Assembly (NCBI GenBank): GCA_029054485.1
Contig: JAIDFD010000251.1
Span: 1 to 6,285, forward strand
Reading direction: 5' to 3'
From: Clostridia bacterium
GTDB lineage: Bacteria; Bacillota; Clostridia; Christensenellales; Borkfalkiaceae
Length of the DNA stretch: 6,285 nt
Shown here: positions 1 through 6,221 of the stretch, one piece after another
Layout of the letters: every line of letters starts with the position of its first letter
How positions within the stretch are numbered: the stretch's first letter is position 1
Position numbers and translations under genes: made by a program
The notes under the pieces: generated by a model
The model's database searches: none
What the model saw: the letters and a program-made list of their open reading frames with translations, nothing else
Told to the model about the DNA's origin: nothing

Positions 1-110
1 GGAGCAAGCGCGCTTAAAAAATATCACCTTTCAGCTTATTTTCCGAAAGCTCCCGCAATTAAGAAAATACGGTTTCGTAACCCGTTACAAATTACGGCAA
101 ATGTTCGTTT

Positions 111-153
111 GTTTTGGTGGTTTATAAGCGCAGGTATTTACGGCGTCCGAAAC
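111..153 (+). promoter_or_regulatory. T-box antiterminator
   Basis: Bases 111-117 (GTTTTGG) pair with 147-153 (CCGAAAC), giving a 7-bp helix A1 with one U-G pair. Bases 128-131 (GCGC) pair with 143-146 (GCGT), giving helix A2 with an 11-base loop. Between them on the 5' side lies a bulge at 118-127 that starts with TGGT, the sequence expected to bind the tRNA-Ile ACCA end. The 3' side, with the typical CGTCC at 144-148, is shared with the terminator, so the two folds exclude each other. The bulge is 10 bases rather than the usual 7 and lacks the ACC that normally follows TGGN, so this is a divergent member. Confidence 0.8.
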
Positions 154-172
154 TCGGACGCCTATTTTTATT
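142..172 (+). terminator. Intrinsic terminator of the ileS T-box attenuator
   Basis: A perfect 9-bp stem (142-150 GGCGTCCGA with 154-162 TCGGACGCC) has a 3-base loop and is followed by a T-rich tail TATTTTTATT (163-172). This is a strong rho-independent terminator. Its left arm contains the CGTCC also used by the antiterminator, the arrangement expected of a transcriptional T-box switch. It should stop transcription ahead of ileS when tRNA-Ile is charged. Confidence 0.88.
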
Positions 173-241
173 AAACTGCATATCTACTTCGCAATACTTC
201 GATAAGTTTGCGTTTTGTTTTGGTTAGTACTATGCAGTTTA
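172..241 (+). repeat. Nested stem-loop in ileS 5' UTR, downstream of attenuator
   Basis: An 11-bp perfect inverted repeat, TAAACTGCATA (172-182) with TATGCAGTTTA (231-241), encloses a further pairing of 185-188 with 226-229 and an inner hairpin: 190-194 with 208-212 and 196-199 with 204-207, loop CGAT, one bulged T. The whole folds as one nested structure that would exist only in read-through transcripts. It ends 17 bases before the ileS ribosome binding site and leaves that site free. It has no strong T tail and is not part of the standard T-box. It may protect the 5' end of a processed ileS message or be a second control point; the function is inferred. Confidence 0.6.
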
Positions 242-258
242 GGTTTTCAAATATTAAT

Positions 259-263
259 GGAGG
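259..263 (+). promoter_or_regulatory. Ribosome binding site of ileS
   Basis: GGAGG lies 4 bases before the ATG at 268. It fixes the start at that ATG rather than at an in-frame TTG at 208, whose position falls inside the upstream stem-loop and has no such site. Confidence 0.85.
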
Positions 264-267
264 AATT

Positions 268-3200
268 ATGTACAAAAAGGTAGACACCTCGCTGAACTTT
301 GTGGAGCGTGAAAAGGAAATTATCGATTTCTGGAAAAAGAACAAGGTTTTTGAAGAGAGTATTTCAAAAAACGAGGGTGGCGAAGAATTTTCGTTTTACG
401 ACGGTCCCCCCACGGCTAACGGCAAGCCGCATATCGGGCATATTTTAACCCGCGTTATGAAGGATATTATACCCCGCTACAAGACGATGAAGGGCAGCCA
501 CGTTTTAAGAAAAGCGGGCTGGGATACCCACGGACTTCCCGTCGAACTGGAAGTTGAAAAGTCTTTGGGGCTGGACGGCAAACAGCAGATAGAGGGATAT
601 GGCATAGAGCCGTTTATTAAAAAGTGCAAACAGTCTGTCTGGAAGTACAAGGGCGAGTGGGAAAAGATGTCCGACCGCGTTGGTTACTGGGTGGATATGG
701 ACAACCCTTACGTCACTTACGACGACAACTATATCGAGTCGGAGTGGTGGGCGTTAAAGCAGATGCACGAGAAGGGGCTTTTATACAAAGGTCACAAAAT
801 CGTGCCCTATTGCCCCAGATGCGGAACCGCGCTTTCCTCGCACGAGGTCGCGCAGGGCTATAAGCTCGTCAAGGAAAACTCGGCGGTTGCCCGCTTTAAA
901 GTTAAGGGAAGTAAAAACCGCTATATCCTCGCGTGGACGACAACTCCCTGGACTTTGCCTTCAAACGTTGCGCTCTGTATGAACCCCGATGAGCCTTACG
1001 TTGAAATCGAGGCGGACGGCGCAAACTATATTTTAGCCGAAGCACTCGTTTCAAAATTTTTCGAAGAGTACAACTTGCTCGGTAAAAAGCTTGGTAAAGA
1101 ATGGGAGGGGCTTGAATACGAGCCGCTGTTTGAAGAGACGGCAAAGGAAATTATTCGCATATCCCCCGCAAACGCGGCGGCAAAGGCTCATTACGTTGTC
1201 TGCGATAATTACGTCACTATGGGCGACGGCACGGGAGTTGTTCACATTGCTCCCGCTTTCGGCGAGGACGACTACAAGGTCGGAAAGCGTTACGGCTTGC
1301 CTGTTGTGCAACTGGTCGATGAAAGAGGGTGTTTCGACGAGAGGTTTGACAGCTTAAAGGGAGTATTCGCCAAAAAAGCCGACAAGAGCATTTTGGAAAG
1401 ACTTGAAAAAGCGGGGCTTTTATTCAAGGTAATTCCCTTCGAACACGATTATCCCCACTGCTGGCGGTGCGATACGCCCCTTTTGTACTACGCTAAATCA
1501 AGCTGGTTTATAGAAGTTACAAAGGTCAAAAAAGATATTATCAAAGCCAACCGCTCGGTAAACTGGATGCCCGACACAATCAAAGAGGGCAGAATGGGCA
1601 ACTTCCTTGAAAACGTTATCGACTGGGGACTTTCGCGCGACAGGTACTGGGGAACGCCCCTGCCCGTCTGGGTATGTCCCGATTGCGGCGCAATAGAAGT
1701 TATCGGAAGTAAAGCGGAGCTTAAAGAAAAGTGCGGGGTATCGGGCGAAATCGAACTGCACCGTCCCTATCTTGATAAGCTTACTTGCAAGTGCCCTAAG
1801 TGCGGCGGCAAAATGGCGCGCACGCCCGAAGTTATCGACTGCTGGTTTGACTCGGGTTCGATGCCCTTTGCGCAGTACCATTATCCGTTTGAAAACAAGG
1901 AAGTGTTTGAGGCGACTTTCCCCGCGGACTTTATATCCGAAGCGGTCGACCAGACCCGCGGCTGGTTCTATACCCTGCTTGTAATCAACACCATACTTTT
2001 CAAAAAAGCACCCTTCAAAAACTGTATAGTTTTGGGGCACGTCAATGATAAAAACGGAATAAAAATGTCCAAGCACAAGGGCAACGTGGTAGACCCGTGG
2101 ACCGTCCTCGACAAGCAGGGCGCGGACGCGGTCAGGTGGTATTTTTACACCTCTTCCGCGCCGTGGCTTCCTTCGCGTTTTGCGGAAGAAACGGTGTCCG
2201 AAGCCCAGCGCAAATATATGGGCACCCTTTGGAATACCTACGCGTTCTTCACGCTGTACGCAGAGATCGACAAGTACGACCCGTCCAAATATTCTCTTGC
2301 AAAGTGCAAGCTGACCGTTATGGACAAGTGGATTTTGTCCAAGCTGAACACGCTTACAAATTTCGTGGACGAAAGTCTTAAAAATTACGAAATTTTCGAG
2401 AGTGCGCGCGCCTTGCAGGACTTTGCGGACGTTCTTTCAAACTGGTACGTTCGCCGCGGTCGCGACAGGTACTGGGGCAAGGAAATGACGGACGACAAAG
2501 CGGCGGCGTATACAACCTTGTACACGGTGCTTGTGACTCTTTCAAAGCTCACCGCGCCCTACACGCCCTTTATGGCGGAAATGATTTACCAAAACTTAGT
2601 CCCCGCGTTCTTCAAGGACGAGCCTAAGTCCGTACACCTCTGTGCTTTCCCCAAGGCGGACAAAAAGTATATCGACAAGACTTTGGAAGAGGGAATGGAA
2701 GAGGTTTTGGATATAGTTGTTCTCGGCAGAGCGGCAAGAAACGCGGGCAACTTAAAAAACCGCCAGCCTCTTGCGAAGATGATAGTCGTATCCACGAGGA
2801 ATATCGACCTCTCGCCCGAAGAGCGTGCAATCGTTCTGGACGAGCTGAATATTAAAAGCTTTGACTTTGCGGACGACGCGGACAAATATATAACATACAA
2901 ACTTAAACCCCAACTCAAAACGCTTGGTCCCAAGTACGGCAAAAAGCTGGGCGCGATTTCCGCGTTCCTTGCAAGCTGTAACGCAAAAGAAGTAGTGACC
3001 GCGGTCAAGGACGGCGGAACATATGAAATCGCGGATTTGGACGTAACGCTCACGCAGGAAGATTTGCAGATTTTCACTGAAAGCGCGGGCGGATTCGTTG
3101 CGGCGGAGGACAGAGGGATTACCGTTGCGCTTGACACCGCTTTGACCGAAGAGTTAATTCTGGAAGGGGTGGAAAGAGAGCTTGTTTCAAAAATCCAGAA

Positions 3201-3405
3201 TATGCGAAAGGACGCGGGCTTTGAAGTGACCGACAGGATAGAGATTTACTTCAAGGCGGACGGCAGAGCGAAAAAGGTTTTGAAGTCGGGCGATTTCGCA
3301 GGCGACGTTCTCGCCGAAAAAATTGCGGAAGGCACGGCGGACGGCTACACCAAAGAGCAGAATATCAACGGCGAAACAGTCACGCTGACGTTAGTAAAAA
3401 AGTAA
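268..3405 (+). CDS. ileS: Isoleucyl-tRNA synthetase, type 2 (IleRS2)
   Basis: This cytoplasmic class I synthetase (1045 residues, EC 6.1.1.5) attaches isoleucine to tRNA-Ile and hydrolyses mischarged valine. Visible in order: the HIGH signature at residues 55-58; a zinc-type CPRC at 182-185; the editing domain with the Thr-rich TTTPWT at 224-229 and GTGVVHIAPAFGEDD at 321-335; HCWRC at 397-401; WGLSRDRYWG at 453-462; Cys pairs at 470/473 and 509/512; the KMSKHKGN loop at 599-606; then the helical anticodon-binding region. The C-terminal part has NRQPL (831-835), LKTLGPKYGK (883-892) and IQNMRKDAGFEVTDRI (976-991), and lacks the C-terminal Cys zinc finger of type 1 bacterial IleRS. This and the length of about 1045 rather than 930 residues place it in the archaeal/eukaryotic-like type 2 group. 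Expression is expected to follow tRNA-Ile charging through the upstream T-box. The open frame looks complete. Confidence 0.97.
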   Translation: MYKKVDTSLNFVEREKEIIDFWKKNKVFEESISKNEGGEEFSFYDGPPTANGKPHIGHILTRVMKDIIPRYKTMKGSHVLRKAGWDTHGLPVELEVEKSLGLDGKQQIEGYGIEPFIKKCKQSVWKYKGEWEKMSDRVGYWVDMDNPYVTYDDNYIESEWWALKQMHEKGLLYKGHKIVPYCPRCGTALSSHEVAQGYKLVKENSAVARFKVKGSKNRYILAWTTTPWTLPSNVALCMNPDEPYVEIEADGANYILAEALVSKFFEEYNLLGKKLGKEWEGLEYEPLFEETAKEIIRISPANAAAKAHYVVCDNYVTMGDGTGVVHIAPAFGEDDYKVGKRYGLPVVQLVDERGCFDERFDSLKGVFAKKADKSILERLEKAGLLFKVIPFEHDYPHCWRCDTPLLYYAKSSWFIEVTKVKKDIIKANRSVNWMPDTIKEGRMGNFLENVIDWGLSRDRYWGTPLPVWVCPDCGAIEVIGSKAELKEKCGVSGEIELHRPYLDKLTCKCPKCGGKMARTPEVIDCWFDSGSMPFAQYHYPFENKEVFEATFPADFISEAVDQTRGWFYTLLVINTILFKKAPFKNCIVLGHVNDKNGIKMSKHKGNVVDPWTVLDKQGADAVRWYFYTSSAPWLPSRFAEETVSEAQRKYMGTLWNTYAFFTLYAEIDKYDPSKYSLAKCKLTVMDKWILSKLNTLTNFVDESLKNYEIFESARALQDFADVLSNWYVRRGRDRYWGKEMTDDKAAAYTTLYTVLVTLSKLTAPYTPFMAEMIYQNLVPAFFKDEPKSVHLCAFPKADKKYIDKTLEEGMEEVLDIVVLGRAARNAGNLKNRQPLAKMIVVSTRNIDLSPEERAIVLDELNIKSFDFADDADKYITYKLKPQLKTLGPKYGKKLGAISAFLASCNAKEVVTAVKDGGTYEIADLDVTLTQEDLQIFTESAGGFVAAEDRGITVALDTALTEELILEGVERELVSKIQNMRKDAGFEVTDRIEIYFKADGRAKKVLKSGDFAGDVLAEKIAEGTADGYTKEQNINGETVTLTLVKK

Positions 3406-3422
3406 AATATCATTAAATTAAC

Positions 3423-3455
3423 TGAACGCTCATAGATTTATTCTATGAGCGTTTA
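3423..3455 (+). promoter_or_regulatory. Hairpin spanning the feoA start codon
   Basis: AACGCTCATAGA (3425-3436) and TCTATGAGCGTT (3442-3453) form a perfect 12-bp stem with the 5-base loop TTTAT. A G-U pair and a T-A pair extend it to 3423/3455. The feoA ATG (3445-3447) is fully inside the 3' arm. It resembles an intrinsic terminator for ileS, but the following bases (ACGATTT) are a poor T tract. Two roles are possible and not exclusive: partial termination after ileS, and masking of the feoA start. No Shine-Dalgarno is visible in 3406-3444. Confidence 0.7.
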
Positions 3456-3666
3456 CGATTTAAAAGCGGGCGAGAGCGCGAAAATTGTCAAAATAAGAAT
3501 TTCTGGGAGCGGCGCGGAAAGACTTAATTCATTGGGATTTGAAGAGGGAAAAATCGTCACCGTGCTGGCTTTTTCACTTTTTAAAACGGGCGTGCTACTA
3601 GGTTGCGGCGCCGTAAGGGTGGGTGTGAGAAAGGAACTTGCCCGCCTTATAGAGGTGGAAAAGTGA
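3445..3666 (+). CDS. feoA: FeoA family protein (ferrous iron transport accessory)
   Basis: This small cytosolic protein of 73 residues has the SH3-like beta-barrel pattern of FeoA: an N-terminal MSVYDLKAGESAKIVKI strand region, then LNSLGFEEGKIVTVL (27-41), and a C-terminal GAVRVGVRKELARLIEVE (55-72). The length is typical of stand-alone FeoA. FeoA proteins are thought to interact with FeoB and modulate its activity; their biochemical role is still debated. The start at ATG 3445 is well constrained: the next in-frame codon group upstream contains a TAG at 3433-3435, and family members begin with a similar MS-YDLK-GE. Oddly, the start lies in a strong hairpin and has no visible ribosome binding site. 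Its stop overlaps the feoB start by 4 bases. Confidence 0.87.
   Translation: MSVYDLKAGESAKIVKIRISGSGAERLNSLGFEEGKIVTVLAFSLFKTGVLLGCGAVRVGVRKELARLIEVEK
3651..3658 (+). promoter_or_regulatory. Ribosome binding site of feoB (supports GTG start)
   Basis: AGAGGTGG at the end of feoA places AGAGG 7 bases before the GTG at 3663-3665, a good spacing. This favours GTG 3663 over the in-frame ATG at 3705, which has only a weak upstream purine run, and over the TTG at 3603 deep inside feoA. Confidence 0.65.
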
Positions 3667-5342
3667 AGTTGAAAATTTTAAGGCGCACGGCTGAAAAATC
3701 AAAGATGCGAGCGGTGCTTGCGGGCAACCCCAACGCGGGCAAAACCACCCTTTTCAACGCACTGACGAACAGCAATTTAAGGACGGGCAACTTCCACGGC
3801 GTGACCTGCTCTGCAAGCGAAAAGACGCACGGCGGAATAACTTACGTCGACGCGCCCGGACTTTACGCGCTTAATACCTATTCGATGGAAGAGGTCGCCG
3901 CCGCAGAAGAGATTAAAAAGGCGGATATCATAATCGACGTTGCCGACGCGCTTACTCTTGAAAACAGCCTTAATTTAACCAAAAAACTCATTTCATACGG
4001 CAAGCCCGTTGTTTTGTACGTCACCAAACTCAACCAGCTGAAACGTCGGGGCGGAAGTTTGGACGGCGAAAAACTTTCGCGCATGCTCGGAATTCCCGTT
4101 TTTACCTGCCCGCCCAAACAGTTTAAAAAGGCGGTGGAAGAGGGAATTAATTTTTCAGTCAAACGCGAAAATTTAAATTTCAAGGACTGCTACAAGGCGG
4201 GGCGGTCGTCCCTTAGCCGAGCGGATAAACTTTTTTACAACCGCTATTTCGCGCTCGCCTTTTTTCTCGTTGCGATTGCGGCGATGTTCTTTTTAGCCTT
4301 TCACCCGATAATGCCGGGCGCGCTTTTGAAGGACTTGGTAGAGCTTGCCGTGTGCGAAAAGCTGTCGGGCGCGATTACTTCAAAAATGCAGAGTGAGGCT
4401 TTGATTTCGCTCGTGTCCGAGGGGATTTTGGGCGGCGCGGGGAGCGTGCTTTCCTTTTTGCCCCAGCTAGCTATTTTGTATCTTTTTTTAACTCTTTTGG
4501 ACGAGAGCGGCGTAACTTCCGCGCTGTCCTTTTGCGCGGACGGATTTTTTGCAAAGGTCAACCTCTCGGGGCGGGCGGCATTTTCGCTTATTTCGGGGTT
4601 CGGCTGTACCGCGGCGGCGATAATGACCACGCGGGGCTACTCTACAGAAAACGCGCAAAGGCGCACTATTGCAGTTTTGCCGTATATTCCCTGCGGCGCG
4701 AAACTGCCGGTATTTCTGACCTTTCTTGCGCCGATGTTTGAAAACCCCTTTCCCGCGGTGACTTGTTTTTATTTGGCTGGGCTGATACTTTCAATCGCTT
4801 TTTCCGCCTTTTTAAAGGGCAAAAAAGAGGATATGTTATCAGAGGTCACGCCCATAATTTTGCCGCAGTTTAAAGCCGTTGGCAAAAAGTTGTATTTTTA
4901 TCTCAAATCGTTTATAATCAAGGTGTCGGGCGTAATTCTCGCGTTCTGCATAATAAGCTGGCTGCTATCGCACTTTTCTTTTACTTTTCAGTATGTTGAA
5001 ACAGATGAAAGTATGCTCGCAGCAATTTCGCGCGCGCTCACATTTTTGTTCTATCCTATGGGGATTACCGACTGGCGGCTCGCGTATGCGGCGCTGTGCG
5101 GATTTATCGCCAAGGAAAACGTTGCGGCGACCGTCGGTATGCTTATGCCCGCGGGCACGGGGCTGACTCTCTCTTCATCGGTTGCGATGTGCGCGTTCAT
5201 TCTTTTGAGTCCCGCGTGCGTATCCGCGTTTTCAGCTTCCTGCAAAGAGGCGGGGTTGAAATTCACCTTAAAATGCTTTGCCGTGCAAACGGTAATCGCC
5301 TTTTTGGGCGCCTATCTTATTCACCTTATTTTCGGACTATGA
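3663..5342 (+). CDS. feoB: Compact FeoB ferrous iron transporter with atypical G domain
   Basis: FeoB is an inner-membrane Fe(II) (in some species Mn(II)) transporter fused to an N-terminal G domain. The product is 559 residues from GTG 3663, against roughly 650-800 for most FeoB. Seen: G1 GNPNAGKTT (21-29), G2 region TGNFHGVT (41-48), G3 DAPG (63-66), and a G4 position reading TKLN (121-124) instead of ending in Asp; no clear G5. The first membrane segment begins near residue 194, so the cytosolic part lacks most of the helical spacer domain. The membrane part keeps the family landmarks: SFLPQLAILYLFLTLLDESG (264-283, first Gate), SGFGC with Cys315, IPCGAKLPVF with Cys344, GFIAKENV (480-487, second Gate), and LSPACVSAF (515-523). 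About nine to ten hydrophobic segments are evident. The GTGA overlap with feoA implies translational coupling. ATG 3705 is an alternative start. The membrane half argues for a functional permease; nucleotide use may be altered. Confidence 0.93.
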   Translation: MKLKILRRTAEKSKMRAVLAGNPNAGKTTLFNALTNSNLRTGNFHGVTCSASEKTHGGITYVDAPGLYALNTYSMEEVAAAEEIKKADIIIDVADALTLENSLNLTKKLISYGKPVVLYVTKLNQLKRRGGSLDGEKLSRMLGIPVFTCPPKQFKKAVEEGINFSVKRENLNFKDCYKAGRSSLSRADKLFYNRYFALAFFLVAIAAMFFLAFHPIMPGALLKDLVELAVCEKLSGAITSKMQSEALISLVSEGILGGAGSVLSFLPQLAILYLFLTLLDESGVTSALSFCADGFFAKVNLSGRAAFSLISGFGCTAAAIMTTRGYSTENAQRRTIAVLPYIPCGAKLPVFLTFLAPMFENPFPAVTCFYLAGLILSIAFSAFLKGKKEDMLSEVTPIILPQFKAVGKKLYFYLKSFIIKVSGVILAFCIISWLLSHFSFTFQYVETDESMLAAISRALTFLFYPMGITDWRLAYAALCGFIAKENVAATVGMLMPAGTGLTLSSSVAMCAFILLSPACVSAFSASCKEAGLKFTLKCFAVQTVIAFLGAYLIHLIFGL

Positions 5343-6151
5343 AAAAATTTACCACAGAAAAACAAATTAATTTAAAGGACTTCACCGACTGCGTCTACCC
5401 GCAGGGTTCCTTTTGCTTTGACCGGCTTTTGCGGGCAAAGGATATAAAAGTGAACGGCGTCCGCGTTTCCAAAAACCTTACTTTGTATGCGGGCGATGAG
5501 GTGGTCTATTACACCACGGAAAAACAGGAGAGCGCGCCAAGCCATACCGTGTTGTACGAGGACGAAAACGTGCTTATCGCGGACAAGCCCTCGGGTGTGA
5601 GCTTTGAGGGACTTTTGTACGAGCTTTCGGGGAAGGGAAACTATTTCGGCGTTCACCGACTGGACAGAAACACGCATGGGCTGATTGTCTTTGCGAAAAA
5701 TAAAGATGCGGAAGAGGAGCTTTTGTCAGCGTTTGAAAAGAGACTGGTTGAAAAAACTTATATAGCCCTCTGCAAAAACTCGTTCAAAAACAAGAGCGCT
5801 AGCCTTACCGCATATCTATTAAAGGACGAAAGACGGAGCGAAGTGAAAGTCTTTTCCGCGCCGGTCAAAGGTGGGGTTACGATAAAGACCGACTACTTAG
5901 TTTTGCAAGAGCGGGGCGATGTTGCGCTCGTGAAAATTATTCTTCACACGGGCAGAACCCACCAGATACGCGCGCATACGGCGTTTATCGGCTGTCCCGT
6001 TTTGGGCGACACCAAATACGGCGACAAGGCGTTGAACGAGAAGTACGGCGCAAAGCGGCAACGGCTTGTTGCAAAGTACCTTAAATTTAACTTATGCGGC
6101 AAGTTGTCCTATCTAAATTCAACTACGTTTGAAAGCGGTTACACGCTTTGA
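5339..6151 (+). CDS. RluA-family pseudouridine synthase with S4-like N-terminus
   Basis: This 270-residue enzyme should isomerise specific uridines in rRNA or tRNA to pseudouridine. An S4-like RNA-binding segment lies at about residues 25-58 (FDRLLRAKDIKVNG, then AGDEVVYY). The catalytic domain opens with VLYEDENVLIADKPSGV (71-87), followed by the signature HRLDRNTHGLIVFAKN (106-121) with catalytic Asp109, the conserved Tyr141 in KTYIALC, and TGRTHQIRAH (204-213) leading into GCPVLGDTKYG (218-228). All active-site motifs are present, so it should be active; it is slightly shorter than many RluA-type proteins. The usual TSG after the catalytic Asp reads THG. The start ATG overlaps the feoB stop (ATGA, 5339-5342), and no Shine-Dalgarno is visible, so translation probably depends on coupling to feoB. 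The target position cannot be assigned, so no specific rlu symbol is given. Confidence 0.94.
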   Translation: MKKFTTEKQINLKDFTDCVYPQGSFCFDRLLRAKDIKVNGVRVSKNLTLYAGDEVVYYTTEKQESAPSHTVLYEDENVLIADKPSGVSFEGLLYELSGKGNYFGVHRLDRNTHGLIVFAKNKDAEEELLSAFEKRLVEKTYIALCKNSFKNKSASLTAYLLKDERRSEVKVFSAPVKGGVTIKTDYLVLQERGDVALVKIILHTGRTHQIRAHTAFIGCPVLGDTKYGDKALNEKYGAKRQRLVAKYLKFNLCGKLSYLNSTTFESGYTL

Positions 6152-6161
6152 TTTTGAGCGG

Positions 6162-6221
6162 CGCGCACCCTGAAAGAGGAGGGGGCGCGGGCGGGGGTTT
6201 GTAAATTTTATAAAATTTTTT
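6162..6221 (+). terminator. Possible operon terminator: GC-rich hairpin with distant T tract
   Basis: CGCGCACCC (6162-6170) pairs with GGGGGCGCG (6181-6189) over 9 positions with one A-G mismatch and a 10-base loop, starting 11 bases after the pseudouridine synthase stop. The right position and stability suggest a transcript end. However, the stem is followed by a G-rich stretch, and the T runs come only at 6198-6200, 6206-6209 and 6216-6221, so it is not a textbook intrinsic terminator. Confidence 0.4.

Larger units (their letters stand above)
1..172 (+). promoter_or_regulatory. T-box leader (isoleucine-type), 5' end outside window
   Basis: This is the 3' part of a tRNA-sensing T-box leader controlling ileS. 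Seen in the sequence: a candidate specifier codon ATC at 23-25 followed by the expected purine A26; a small hairpin 33-37/47-51 in the place of Stem II; short pairings such as 69-72/82-85 or 82-85/94-97 in the place of Stem III; then an antiterminator and an overlapping terminator just ahead of an isoleucyl-tRNA synthetase gene. The TGGT at 118-121 would pair with the ACCA acceptor end of tRNA-Ile. In the T-box family, uncharged tRNA stabilises the antiterminator and lets transcription continue. The 5' strand of Stem I is missing, so the specifier assignment is inferred from position and the downstream gene. The attenuator itself is well supported. Confidence 0.8.

Noticed and set aside
208..267. 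N-terminal extension of ileS from an in-frame TTG at 208
   Set aside because: The extra 20 residues do not resemble any IleRS N-terminus, the TTG lies inside a stem-loop, and a GGAGG site points to ATG 268.
1498..2076. Long minus-strand open frames inside ileS (also 2586-3137)
   Set aside because: They are antisense shadows of a well conserved gene, with no recognisable domain and no convincing ribosome binding site.
1636..2477. 17-base exact repeat CGCGACAGGTACTGGGG at 1636-1652 and 2461-2477
   Set aside because: Both copies encode RDRYWG, which occurs twice in IleRS proteins for structural reasons; shared codon choice explains the match.
3406..3444. Promoter or Fur box ahead of feoA
   Set aside because: TTAACT at 3418 with TTCTAT 17 bases later is too far from consensus, and the ATATCATTAAAT stretch matches only part of a Fur box. 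Neither can be supported.
3603..3662. feoB start at TTG 3603
   Set aside because: It would overlap feoA by 64 bases and add residues unlike FeoB; GTG 3663 has a well spaced ribosome binding site and a typical 4-base overlap.
5096..5338. Upstream extension of the pseudouridine synthase frame inside feoB
   Set aside because: The translated stretch is Arg/Cys-rich shadow sequence of feoB; the S4-like domain begins after ATG 5339.
6209..6214. TATAAA as a -10 promoter element
   Set aside because: There is no -35-like hexamer at the right distance (the region is CGCGGG), and AT-rich sequence yields such matches by chance.
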